Counted from the first letter of the stretch, positions 10,401 through 15,554 are shown. The stretch is 15,583 bases of DNA from an uncultured Lachnoanaerobaculum sp. (GCA_937925515.1 CALALP010000092.1:1-15583), one strand, 5' to 3'. Program-made: numbers and translations. Notes: generated from the sequence alone by a model not told the origin.

Positions 10401-11388
10401 GCCCTGCCCATGCTCTATTCTCTGAATGGTCATTAGTATCTCTTTTTTGCATACCTGCATTTATACCTGCATATGTTGCTGTATTAGGTGTATATGCAAT
10501 TACATCAAAGTTTGTAAACTGATATGTACCACCACCATTTGCTATCATATGCAAACCTTCAAAGGTATTGCCTGCTCCGTCTTGCTCAGTAACTATAATA
10601 GGACAAGCATCTTGATTATAAACCATTGTATCTGTTTCATGCCCTATATTAAAATCAGTAGCATTATTTGAGTCATTAAATACTGTATACTCAAGTATTA
10701 TAAATCTACCGTCAGAAGATGTCTTATACTCCTGCCTTACCTCCACATTACCTGTACTGTCAGGTTTAGCAATAGTAGTAACTTGACCATTTAACTTAGC
10801 TGTTTGGTTAAAATTTGTAGGTGCAACAGAAGGGCCAGTAGCACTTGAAACACCTGCAGCACTAGAAGAACTATATGTAGGCAAAGGATCTACTCTATCT
10901 GTTCCATTATTTACAGCCGGCTGACCGGGTAGAACTGCCCCCGGTGCAAGCGAATCACTTATTTTTCCAACTCTATATGGTTTACCAAAAGCATAGTAAG
11001 CTGAAAACCAGTTATTACTATATGAAGTTCTTAATGTAGGAACAGCAATTGGATTTCCTTTATTTGCATCAGTTGGATAATAACCCTTAGTAACATTATT
11101 TTTGTGTGCATCATCTACAATAGCTGCTATATTAAAGGTATAATGTGCTGTACCTCCATTTGTACCTAAGTGGTTACTTGCATCACCATAGACTAAAGCT
11201 GATGCATCAGAGCCTATATACTGATAACCACTATAATTTGGTTGTCCTGAAAGATAGGTATTCTCATCTAGCTCTGTTGCATGTGCAACTATACCACCAA
11301 GATTTGGTAGCCCACTCACTGTAAGTGCAAGTGCGAGAGTAAATGCCCCTATCTTTTTTATTGCGTTTTTATATCTCTTTATCTTCAC
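4462..11388 (-). CDS. 2308-aa secreted mosaic adhesin with beta-helix-like, MucBP/InlB-type and cell-wall-binding regions
   Basis: The start is GTG (11388-11386); the overlapping ATG at 11390 is followed at once by TGA, so it cannot be the start. Residues 1-37 are a signal peptide (KRYKNAIKK, hydrophobic stretch, AHA cleavage). Residues about 38-384 look like a beta-sandwich region with FIILEYTVFNDS and GHETDTMV. Residues about 385-720 open with YYVKNGATGG and carry regular N/T/V-rich rungs, like a right-handed beta-helix. MucBP- or InlB-like units follow (about 733-1420), with repeat ends GTMPN, GYMPN and GNMPN near 823, 1137 and 1217, and FDGWY near 1300. A KYVVVDPEGNIVGV block (near 1450) and TYTVVARKKG (near 1592) match the paralogue downstream. 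A helical segment (about 2021-2112), a Gly/Ser linker (about 2115-2137), a WSFTLNGG block and three aromatic wall-binding repeats end the protein. No sortase motif or catalytic domain is recognised. The adhesin role is inferred. Confidence 0.95.
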   Translation of the reverse strand: MKIKRYKNAIKKIGAFTLALALTVSGLPNLGGIVAHATELDENTYLSGQPNYSGYQYIGSDASALVYGDASNHLGTNGGTAHYTFNIAAIVDDAHKNNVTKGYYPTDANKGNPIAVPTLRTSYSNNWFSAYYAFGKPYRVGKISDSLAPGAVLPGQPAVNNGTDRVDPLPTYSSSSAAGVSSATGPSVAPTNFNQTAKLNGQVTTIAKPDSTGNVEVRQEYKTSSDGRFIILEYTVFNDSNNATDFNIGHETDTMVYNQDACPIIVTEQDGAGNTFEGLHMIANGGGTYQFTNFDVIAYTPNTATYAGINAGMQKRDTNDHSENRAWAGQYGSTGGVTHNQWVFAKAPAMLQGGFDSAGGFSAYFQLNAHETKTTRFALSMKPSVYYVKNGATGGTGFIAKPYGSIAEAVAGIKAAGTKKAYIYLMDDVPMDSTVTIDSDISLTIETTDFVIPNNANYNLSGYYYYGENTAITPPTAYSGDNMTITRAANFKGDMFKVTGGASLTFTNVTVNATGTDTEGTIVKVDDGTIATRVGSVLTGNTIVEKADHSNADLASAIDVSGANSKIDMNNGTITGNKSVKGPAVRFNGKTDPANMQTRGTKKYDQNDESAAANAVYGFTVNNTVKIDGNTNAANKAANLRLAKNTRVRVKGALGSDSKIGVSIDNPAGPTEVKDIIADGMPGDTIYNYSTANFTNDLDGNTISMRDDDTKIPGGTTESSDPIILTAESKKLTLRFINEANGVALADAKEIEKLVGDSINLSLVTSGTPAGFEAIQPQISGVNWVAADNGFRPSGVEFTPATDAISAGADTAFNNAQVQITGTMPNSPIMITYKYKKLNAAYYFDTKGGADIAPLTENATGAASTLALPTPTRLGYDFKGWTPFIDHVPTGQTAGNNRYDTADGDTLDNTSLYNPAAAGMIGTGLPLVVNERNYHYFATWQPSTTPYNMQVVHTSLGTRLQRNLATITDQKIVEQRFDAAPLVTSPVSSSQVPGYKLSGAASTEVPAQEAWTGTTKFDPSNGYQYSVKVKPEDFVVTYKYAVDPSQTFPLTVIHKKSDGTVLNTSTLNRTVEQILTINPAPPTDFKTTSATITAGKTGNLSTTVAANPVRLVGTDDFKSDPSDPDFDSNFVFNGYMPNQPLTIEYIYAPVGDYFIYSTFKDSTDNEVIKRTSNSSAALVPITKSAPVIYGYLFNQTQSSDDPTSGTFGADGSYNGNMPNANLNLNYVMDRDPSLWSNITFAVANAPYDKGVIVGSTTAPYLVDNGSAGAAETATTFLKLKNKNQVPAVNALEQPFYKFDGWYKDAAGTMKVNDTDTFNNAGMTLYAKFVEDPAYWVDLNFTTSDAAKGNVNPTGSNVPGGNPQHLKNDVLWSQVTPPATVPTANYELKNWSNPAGSSVNGSDRVVTGTYKANFGKVNAVWGLDPGAFGATGTIAPNGSGTVTVTGSTPGNKYVVVDPEGNIVGVAEGPADGSNVVFPNLVPGRTYRVLEGTPDTQATVGSPETSITGSGVSAPKPVTIPAIGDNKNVGVDPTNPERAQIVVNPADPDADYALIDSKGNVVNYPGSNNGWMTPVGSNPSTVTFNDLDPGETYTVVARKKGNSSETPLGNIDAGVAVVANPGDMVEAPKYIIETRTNGVGSNIAVVRTVGTEAVNANSYNQAKANSEFTIHADPTDSQGHAFKYWTIMNGRIPGVTAKITESDYSGKIAMGNVIFNAVYDIAPVDAFGQKIAPVEQGAGGSAAEGEFSLNPEQISAIENDLANPTDKSLINVNGADVRYKVLFNKRNSKANEEMAVKNSSTGTNVWSRYPDAFTSAYALDVKEERYVDGRLVQNASPSNATLKVVVQLPSQDADMLDYEVWDLGSNVDNHWNKVNPTTATQLTFTEDVENNAGLLSFDGNLNHTYVLVYAKTFKLYFIDNNPSKDHLHLGDTSKNFFKKIKVRKKGTVDSSEYASDYSVVTAYADGATAGTIKSSFDDILGTTHTYVNWSKKDMPANISVFDPSAEVTKTASIFAYYSNNKPAVDKARVDLTNLIPVAKDLALSPYLFSDEVNELNQAIADAQNVLDRVRGRLENGIDPLRMANYPELQAAIDALQRIIDRMNQLVAEREGRVNARTGGRSGGGTGSPGSGGGGGSRTPLEGTRYKNMPLSGKPQITFTLGADGSWTINPITKRWSFTLNGGLPLNNRWARIDVSDGNGQVVSEWYRFDNQASLITGWYHDDETNSWFFLNPTDGKDMGKMTRGWYYDNSSGKWYYLDAQNGNMSTGWIQLNGKWYYLSTGNDSRPAGSMYANERTPDGYMVNANGEWIQ
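4990..5045 (-). repeat. Triplet tract encoding a Gly/Ser-rich linker
   Basis: Plus-strand cca, cct and ccg triplets encode GGRSGGGTGSPGSGGGGGS in the 2308-aa protein. The position, between the helical segment and the wall-binding module, is the same as in the paralogue downstream. It is probably a flexible spacer across the wall. Confidence 0.7.
6191..6234 (-). repeat. Short 14-nt direct repeat inside the giant adhesin gene
   Basis: The string tctaccggagctat occurs at 6191-6204 and again at 6221-6234, exactly 30 nt apart and in frame. It encodes the repeated IAPV motif in IAPVDAFGQKIAPVEQG. It looks like a recent ten-codon duplication or a conserved linker motif. Confidence 0.6.
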
Positions 11389-11403
11389 ATTGCCTCCTAA
11401 TAT
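11389..11403 (-). promoter_or_regulatory. Ribosome binding site overlapping the upstream stop codon, with an ATG-TGA start-stop before the true GTG
   Basis: The minus strand reads ATATTAGGAGGCAATGTGAAG. The TAG inside it is the stop of the 545-aa gene, so stop and Shine-Dalgarno overlap. The AGGAGG is followed by ATG-TGA, a start directly followed by a stop, and the real GTG start lies two bases further on. The GTG is only four bases from GGAGG. This arrangement suggests translational coupling between the first and second genes. Confidence 0.75.
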
Positions 11404-13034
11404 GTTGTATCGTAAGCGATATTAAAGCCGTTACTTTCAGCACCTGTATTCTTTTCGATAACACCTGTAAATCTGTTATCCTTATCTAAGCTGCTGTCAT
11501 AGGTGTAGAACTTGCCGTCTTTCCACCTTGGCTTTTCGCCTGAATCAACTCTTGCGTAAAACTTATCATCTTTTATAAGTATGAAGTAACCCTCATTGTC
11601 TTGAATAATTCTCTTCTTACCCTTAACAACTCTTCCAAGAACATCAACTACAACATAAGTATCATCTCCATATCTAGTGTCTTTTACACTTGCATATCCG
11701 ATTTCACTATCAGCATCAAGTCTTAAACCATTGTAGTAATACGCATTATTTTTACGTTCAAGTGTATAGCCATTTCCATAAGCCACACCGTTTGGTCTAA
11801 AGCCCATGTGAGCCTCGCCGTCTTTAAGTATTACTTTTATATCCTCTCCTGTTTTCATAGAGCCGTCATTTAACTCATCTGTTCCAAAGAGATATAACTT
11901 TGCTCCCTTTTGTTGAAGTGGGAATAAAAGACTTCCGACTGTAGTACCCTCATGTCTACCAACTAGAAAATCTGATTTTTCAAAAGCATCTATATCATAT
12001 TGCTTTCCATAACTTCCGTCAGGTTTCATAACAACAAAAGCTGTAAGCATTCTTCCCTTATTATCAAAGGCATACTTTCTTCCAAGTACATCTACTATCT
12101 TGCTTTGATATACTTTTCCGTCTTTTCTGGTTCTAAACCAAGAGAATTCTTGATTGTGATAATCCTCTGAGTCTAGTGTTTCATTTGGGACTGCAAATGT
12201 CCAATAATCACCCTTTTGTGCTCCGTCATTGTCGGTTGAACCATACCTCACAGTTGCATTTGAATTAGTTCCAACTTGGCTTGGGTTGGTTAATGCAAGT
12301 CCAGGAATTACTGCTCCATATTCATCAAATGAATAATTTGCTCCATTGATTTCTTTTAACTTTGGAGCTGTGGTATCTTTTGCTTTTACCTTTTTGCCCT
12401 TACTGTCGAAGTAGAGCCATATCTCATTATATTCATTATAACTTCTTTGTGAAAGCTCACTTGTAACTCCATGTTCGCCTACATCAGTGTATAAAAGCCA
12501 CTGGTCTGAATATAATGCTCCGTCTTCTCCTGCGTAATACACGGCATTTAAGAATTTATATCCCTCGCTGTCATCAACTACCTCTCCTGTTTCTGTTAAG
12601 AAACCTGTTTTTAGTTTTCCGTCAGCATCAAATATATACTGTTTTCCGTCTATTACTTTCGGTGCTACTCTATCACCTTTGCCTCTAAGAGCCTTTCCGG
12701 TTGAATCAAAATAATACCATGTCTTATTACCTGTTGACTCGTCATCAATAAATGAAACCCATTTATCTTTAACCATTTTTCCGGTTTCATCTACATAATA
12801 AAGATGATCATTATCTTCAACCAGTGTGTCTGAAAGTGTCTTTTCATCACTTCCAAGGTAATACCAATCATCTCCTGAAGTAACCCATGTATTTGAGGCA
12901 TAAGTTCCGTCAGCCTTTTGGTACTTCCATGCACCGTCAGTTTCCTCCCAACCTGCCGCGTAGGAAACTTTGGTAAGTGCAAATAGCATAAATGCAGCTA
13001 CCACACTTGTTTTTAAAAGTTTGTTTTTGAACAT
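11397..13034 (-). CDS. 545-aa secreted protein composed of cell-wall-binding-type repeats
   Basis: The start is ATG with AAGGAAAGG four bases upstream. Residues 1-26 or 27 are a signal peptide (MFKNKLLKTS, hydrophobic VVAAFMLFAL, SYA). The mature protein starts with GWEETDGAWKYQKADGTY, and classical aromatic repeats follow: DDWYYLGSDEK, HLYYVDETGKMVKDKWV, KTWYYFDSTGKAL, KQYIFDADGKLKTGF and IWLYFDSKGKKV. The second half holds more diverged units, including two VDVLGR motifs (near 316 and 464), a GYTLERKNNAYYYNG stretch and KFYTYDSS near the end. No hydrolase, protease or transglycosylase domain is visible, so the whole chain appears to be a wall- or glycan-binding repeat array. It is first in the cluster, and its stop overlaps the ribosome binding site of the next gene. 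It could be a surface scaffold or co-anchor for the two giant proteins; that is inference. Ligand (choline or another wall substituent) is not determinable. Confidence 0.93.
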   Translation of the reverse strand: MFKNKLLKTSVVAAFMLFALTKVSYAAGWEETDGAWKYQKADGTYASNTWVTSGDDWYYLGSDEKTLSDTLVEDNDHLYYVDETGKMVKDKWVSFIDDESTGNKTWYYFDSTGKALRGKGDRVAPKVIDGKQYIFDADGKLKTGFLTETGEVVDDSEGYKFLNAVYYAGEDGALYSDQWLLYTDVGEHGVTSELSQRSYNEYNEIWLYFDSKGKKVKAKDTTAPKLKEINGANYSFDEYGAVIPGLALTNPSQVGTNSNATVRYGSTDNDGAQKGDYWTFAVPNETLDSEDYHNQEFSWFRTRKDGKVYQSKIVDVLGRKYAFDNKGRMLTAFVVMKPDGSYGKQYDIDAFEKSDFLVGRHEGTTVGSLLFPLQQKGAKLYLFGTDELNDGSMKTGEDIKVILKDGEAHMGFRPNGVAYGNGYTLERKNNAYYYNGLRLDADSEIGYASVKDTRYGDDTYVVVDVLGRVVKGKKRIIQDNEGYFILIKDDKFYARVDSGEKPRWKDGKFYTYDSSLDKDNRFTGVIEKNTGAESNGFNIAYDTTY

Positions 13035-13110
13035 AAAACCTTTCCTTTCTTAATTTTGACATAACAATGAACTATTTTTACACTCCTAATTTTTACAAAA
13101 CACCTCCTTA
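13035..13110 (-). promoter_or_regulatory. Leader of the surface operon with an orphan perfect Shine-Dalgarno
   Basis: Just before the ATG at 13034 the minus strand reads AAGGAAAGG, a usable ribosome binding site. A stronger site, TAAGGAGGTG (13101-13110), and a weaker TTAGGAGTG lie further upstream without a credible gene. The strong site is followed by TTG-TAA (13098-13093), an immediate start-stop. Possible meanings are a ribosome standby site, a remnant of a lost leader ORF, or chance. Confidence 0.55.
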
Positions 13111-13241
13111 ATCGTAATCTAAACTATTAAGCTATACTAAAAATTTACTAAATTTAATTTAATCTTAAAATAAGTAAAATAAGAGTAGTAGCTTAAATTT
13201 TAAAAAGTATCGGGAAATTTAAAATAGATAGATGTCTTAAT

Positions 13242-13363
13242 ATTCCTAAAAGTAACCCTTTAAAAAATTAATATTTATTAATTTCACACTATAAGAACTA
13301 ATAATCTTTCCTAATATGTGATTGGTTACTTTATTTAGATAAGAATAAATCTTATCTAGGAAT
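13242..13363. repeat. Nested inverted-repeat element, possible structured RNA or miniature element
   Basis: ATTCCTA (13242-13248) pairs with TAGGAAT (13357-13363), and the adjacent AAAGTAACC (13249-13257) pairs with GGTTACTTT (13324-13332). Between the two right-hand arms sits a perfect 9-bp hairpin, TAGATAAGA with TCTTATCTA (13336-13344 and 13350-13358, loop of five). It overlaps the outer arm by two bases. Inside the element is another 9-bp palindrome, AAATTAATA with TATTAATTT (about 13264-13283). Together they give a branched fold closed by a 16-nt left arm. It lies 208 bases upstream of the surface operon start and could be a leader RNA, an operator cluster or a MITE relic. Confidence 0.5.
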
Positions 13364-13579
13364 TTCTCATTACTTAAAACATTTTTTCTTTTTTAATGCA
13401 AGATAATCTTTAGAATTTTGCGTTTATTTTATAGATTGATTGCATTCCCATATACTCTCTTAATCATTAAGCTAATTTAATACAAACCTAATAATCTTGA
13501 ACTAATTATATATCAACTATTACAATTTTTCAATATTATGAATTCTTAAGTCGTGTAGAATTTTACTTATTTATAAAAT

Positions 13580-13639
13580 ATTATTTATATATTTTCACTA
13601 GATGGTAAATTAAAGACTTATAGAAAATATATAAATAAT
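13580..13639. repeat. Perfect 17-bp inverted repeat, AT-only core
   Basis: ATTATTTATATATTTTC (13580-13596) is the exact reverse complement of GAAAATATATAAATAAT (13623-13639), with a 26-nt spacer. A further short pairing, ATAAAA with TTTTAT, lies just outside. No gene ends here, so a terminator role is not obvious. Cruciform, regulatory site or mobile-element end are all possible. The AT bias raises chance matches, but 17 of 17 is still striking. Confidence 0.65.
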
Positions 13640-13895
13640 TTTGTGTTTTATGCTTTTTATAGTATAACTTTTGATAAATACTATTTTTTAATTCAACATT
13701 CGCAAATAAAAATGTCTATTTACAGAGATTGAACAAAAAAGAAATGTTGTATTAACAGATTCTAAACAAGGAAACAAGAAATGAGGTATTTTGCCGATAA
13801 AATATTAAATTATTGGTTTATATATACCTTAAATTAATATAAAAGTACCTAAAAGATAAGAAATAAAATTTCTATAAATCATGCTAAGTAATCTG

Positions 13896-13924
13896 TTGAC
13901 TTCTTACAGGGATATTGGTACATT
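13896..13924 (+). promoter_or_regulatory. Sigma-A-type promoter for the small plus-strand unit
   Basis: TTGACT (13896-13901, 5 of 6 to consensus) is followed after exactly 17 bases by TACATT (13919-13924, 4 of 6). Transcription would start near 13931, about 50 bases ahead of the 33-codon ORF. It is the best promoter-like match in the window. Confidence 0.6.
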
Positions 13925-13981
13925 AAGTTTAAAACATTAGGAAGTACTGTTGTAAAGCTCTTGAATTGAGTAAGGTGTATT

Positions 13982-14083
13982 ATGAAAAATGTCGAGGCAA
14001 TCGAAGATGCTCGTTTACAAAGAAATTTATACGGTTCTTATAAAACAGCCGAAGAGGCTATAAAAGCTATGTTTGAAGAATAG
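13982..14083 (+). CDS. 33-aa small protein resembling the C-terminal tail of RelB/DinJ-family antitoxins
   Basis: The ORF begins MKNVEAIEDARLQ, continues RNLYGSYKTAEEAIKAMF and ends in EE before TAG. An AAGGTG Shine-Dalgarno lies four bases before the ATG, and a TGA in the same frame at 13967-13969 excludes a longer start. The R-N-L-Y-G-x-Y-x-T-x-E-E-A-x-x-A-M pattern recalls the toxin-wrapping tail of RelB/DinJ antitoxins. The ribbon-helix-helix DNA-binding half is missing, and I found no such sequence in the upstream frames. No toxin gene is next to it; a terminator follows directly. It has its own promoter, ribosome binding site and terminator, so it may be an expressed microprotein. It may instead be a decayed antitoxin remnant, or the transcript may act as a small RNA of about 200 nt. 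The family match is from memory and is not proven. Confidence 0.5.
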   Translation: MKNVEAIEDARLQRNLYGSYKTAEEAIKAMFEE

Positions 14084-14093
14084 TTATATATTA

Positions 14094-14134
14094 AAAAAGC
14101 CAAGCATCCACTAGCAAGGACTACTTGGCTTTTT
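14094..14134. terminator. Bidirectional intrinsic terminator
   Basis: AAAAAGCCAAG (14094-14104) pairs perfectly with CTTGGCTTTTT (14124-14134) around a 19-nt loop. Read on the plus strand it ends the small unit (stop at 14083). Read on the minus strand it is followed by a T run and would end the fucosidase transcript, whose stop is at 14146. Confidence 0.88.
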
Positions 14135-14145
14135 CCCCCTAAAAT

Positions 14146-15456
14146 TTATTTCAATTCTATCTCTACAACAGTATCTATCTCATCAGGAAGTGGATAACAG
14201 TCAGAGGCTTTGCTGTCAAAGAAAAAGAATGCATGTTCACTGTACTCTTTTAAATTCCAATAATTAGTAAGTAAAATCTCAGAATTATCTTTTAAAAGCC
14301 TTAACTTCTTAATCTTCCCTGCCATATTATTTAAGCATATAGCTCCGACTTGTTCTTCCATTACATGGGCATATAAAAACTTTCCTCTTTGAGTAAATCT
14401 TCCCCATTCAGGCTTAGGAAATTCAGATAAACCACAACCTGTTATACTCTTTTCATTGTACTTCATCCACTCTCCTACTTCCTCTAAAATCTCAACTGAT
14501 TCTTTTGGAATTTCGCCTGCTGCATTTGGCCCTACATTTAAAATAAGATTTCCGTTTTTACTTACACATTCTACCAACATACGAATTACAAGTTTTGCAG
14601 ATTTAAAATGTTTATCATGTGCATGATATGCCCAGTTATTATTTAAGGTAATGCATGCCTCCCAAGGAATAGGATTGCCTGCCTCATCTCGTATTCCCTC
14701 AGGTGGTATCATCTGCTCAGGAGAGGCAAAATCCCCTGCATAAGAACTTGGATTAAGACTTCTTATTGTGCCTGCATATTCTGCACTTCCCTCAAGTCTA
14801 TTATCACAAATAATATCAGGTTGATAAGTTCTAACCATTTCCATAAGTTCTTTTGCTTTCCACTTTTCGCATCTCATATCTGCATAAGAAAAGTCAAACC
14901 ACATTAAATCAAGTTTACCATAAGAAGTTACTAATTCTTTTACCTGTGCATGCATAAACTCTAGGTATCTATTAAAGTTATGTTTTTTGTCCTTATATTC
15001 TTCATCGTCCCTCATAGGGTGATGTAAGTCGCCATAATGAGGGAAATCTTCATGTCGCCAGTCTATTATAGAAAAGTAGAGTCCTACCTTAATTCCCTCA
15101 GCTCTAAAAGCCTCTAAAAATTCCTTTACAAGATCTCTTTTGCAAGGAGCATTCATTGAATTAAAATCTGATACTTTGCTATCATAAAGGCAAAAGCCGT
15201 CATGATGTTTTGCTGTAAGCACTGCATACTTCATTCCTGCTTTTTTTGCTAATTTTGCCCATTCTTTAGGATTATAATTTTTTGCATAGAACTCATTGAT
15301 AAAGCCGTCATAGTCTTCTTTTTTTATGCGTTCTACACTTCTTACCCATTCTCCTCTAGCAGGTATGGAATATATCCCCCAATGAATAAACATTCCAAAC
15401 CTCGCATCAGTATACCATTTTGTTCTTCTATTTCTATCTATAATATTTTGATTCAA
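14146..15456 (-). CDS. Alpha-L-fucosidase, glycoside hydrolase family 29, cytoplasmic
   Basis: The enzyme hydrolyses terminal alpha-L-fucose from glycans with a retaining mechanism. The 436-residue chain has the family landmarks: WYTDARFGMFIHWG (residues 14-27), KHHDGF (83-88), GLYFSIIDW (125-133), LMWFDF (184-189, D188 the expected nucleophile) and NLILNVGPNAAGEIP (303-317). The PWEACITLNNNWAY stretch (264-277) contains E266, conserved in such enzymes and a candidate for the acid/base or substrate binding. A short C-terminal beta-rich part follows (about 340-436). There is no signal peptide, so it acts inside the cell, presumably on imported fucosyl-oligosaccharides. The start is TTG, chosen because AGGAGG lies six bases upstream and the family homology begins at residue 14. 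No ATG is available before residue 22. It is probably transcribed separately from the surface operon. Fucose transport or catabolism genes are not visible in the window. Confidence 0.95.
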   Translation of the reverse strand: MNQNIIDRNRRTKWYTDARFGMFIHWGIYSIPARGEWVRSVERIKKEDYDGFINEFYAKNYNPKEWAKLAKKAGMKYAVLTAKHHDGFCLYDSKVSDFNSMNAPCKRDLVKEFLEAFRAEGIKVGLYFSIIDWRHEDFPHYGDLHHPMRDDEEYKDKKHNFNRYLEFMHAQVKELVTSYGKLDLMWFDFSYADMRCEKWKAKELMEMVRTYQPDIICDNRLEGSAEYAGTIRSLNPSSYAGDFASPEQMIPPEGIRDEAGNPIPWEACITLNNNWAYHAHDKHFKSAKLVIRMLVECVSKNGNLILNVGPNAAGEIPKESVEILEEVGEWMKYNEKSITGCGLSEFPKPEWGRFTQRGKFLYAHVMEEQVGAICLNNMAGKIKKLRLLKDNSEILLTNYWNLKEYSEHAFFFFDSKASDCYPLPDEIDTVVEIELK

Positions 15457-15461
15457 TTTCG

Positions 15462-15468
15462 TCCTCCT
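15462..15468 (-). promoter_or_regulatory. Ribosome binding site deciding the TTG start of the fucosidase
   Basis: The minus strand reads AGGAGGA, then CGAAA and TTG. The strong site with normal spacing supports translation from the non-ATG codon at 15456-15454. Confidence 0.85.
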
Positions 15469-15497
15469 ATTAAATTGACTATTTATTTACAACAACC

Positions 15498-15526
15498 ATA
15501 GTACTAAGTACTTATTATCAATACAA
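15498..15526 (-). promoter_or_regulatory. Candidate promoter with overlapping palindrome upstream of the fucosidase gene
   Basis: On the minus strand TTGTAT (15526-15521) and TACTAT (15503-15498) are 17 bases apart, with a T-rich stretch just upstream. An alternative -35, TTGATA (15521-15516), pairs only at 15-base spacing with TATGGT. The symmetric AGTACTAAGTACT (plus strand 15500-15512) overlaps the -10 and is placed like an operator for a repressor. The 5' leader would be about 35 bases. Confidence 0.35.
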
Positions 15527-15554
15527 AAAAATTATATTTATTCATTATTATGTG

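Larger units (their letters stand above)
13111..13895. other. AT-rich intergenic region with no credible protein gene
   Basis: This stretch is far richer in A and T than the genes on either side and is broken by stops in all frames. I see no convincing sigma-A promoter for the minus-strand operon; a TATAGC at about 13130-13135 has no good -35 partner. An inverted 8-mer TTAAGCTA/TAGCTTAA (13127-13134 and 13189-13196) recurs as a third copy at 13467-13474. Two larger inverted-repeat structures inside it are listed separately. Confidence 0.6.

Noticed and set aside
12791..12982. Minus-strand frame of 63 codons inside the 545-aa gene
   Set aside because: It overlaps the real gene out of frame over the signal peptide and first repeats and has no domain support.
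13127..13196. Inverted TTAAGCTA/TAGCTTAA as a regulator site for the surface operon
   Set aside because: Eight bases in very AT-rich DNA with a 54-base gap is weak evidence; kept only as a note in the intergenic entry.
13381..13394. T-rich run TTTTTTCTTTTTT downstream of the 13336-13358 hairpin as an intrinsic terminator
   Set aside because: More than 20 bases separate the stem from the T run and no plus-strand gene precedes it.
13720..13782. Frame reading EIEQKRNVVLTDSKQGNKK that looks protein-like, possibly a gene remnant
   Set aside because: No start codon, short, and no family recognised; cannot be separated from chance.
13781..13834. Possible 17-aa plus-strand ORF beginning MRYFADKIL with a weak AAGGAAA site
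   Set aside because: Too short, no promoter or recognisable motif, in AT-rich DNA where such frames arise by chance.
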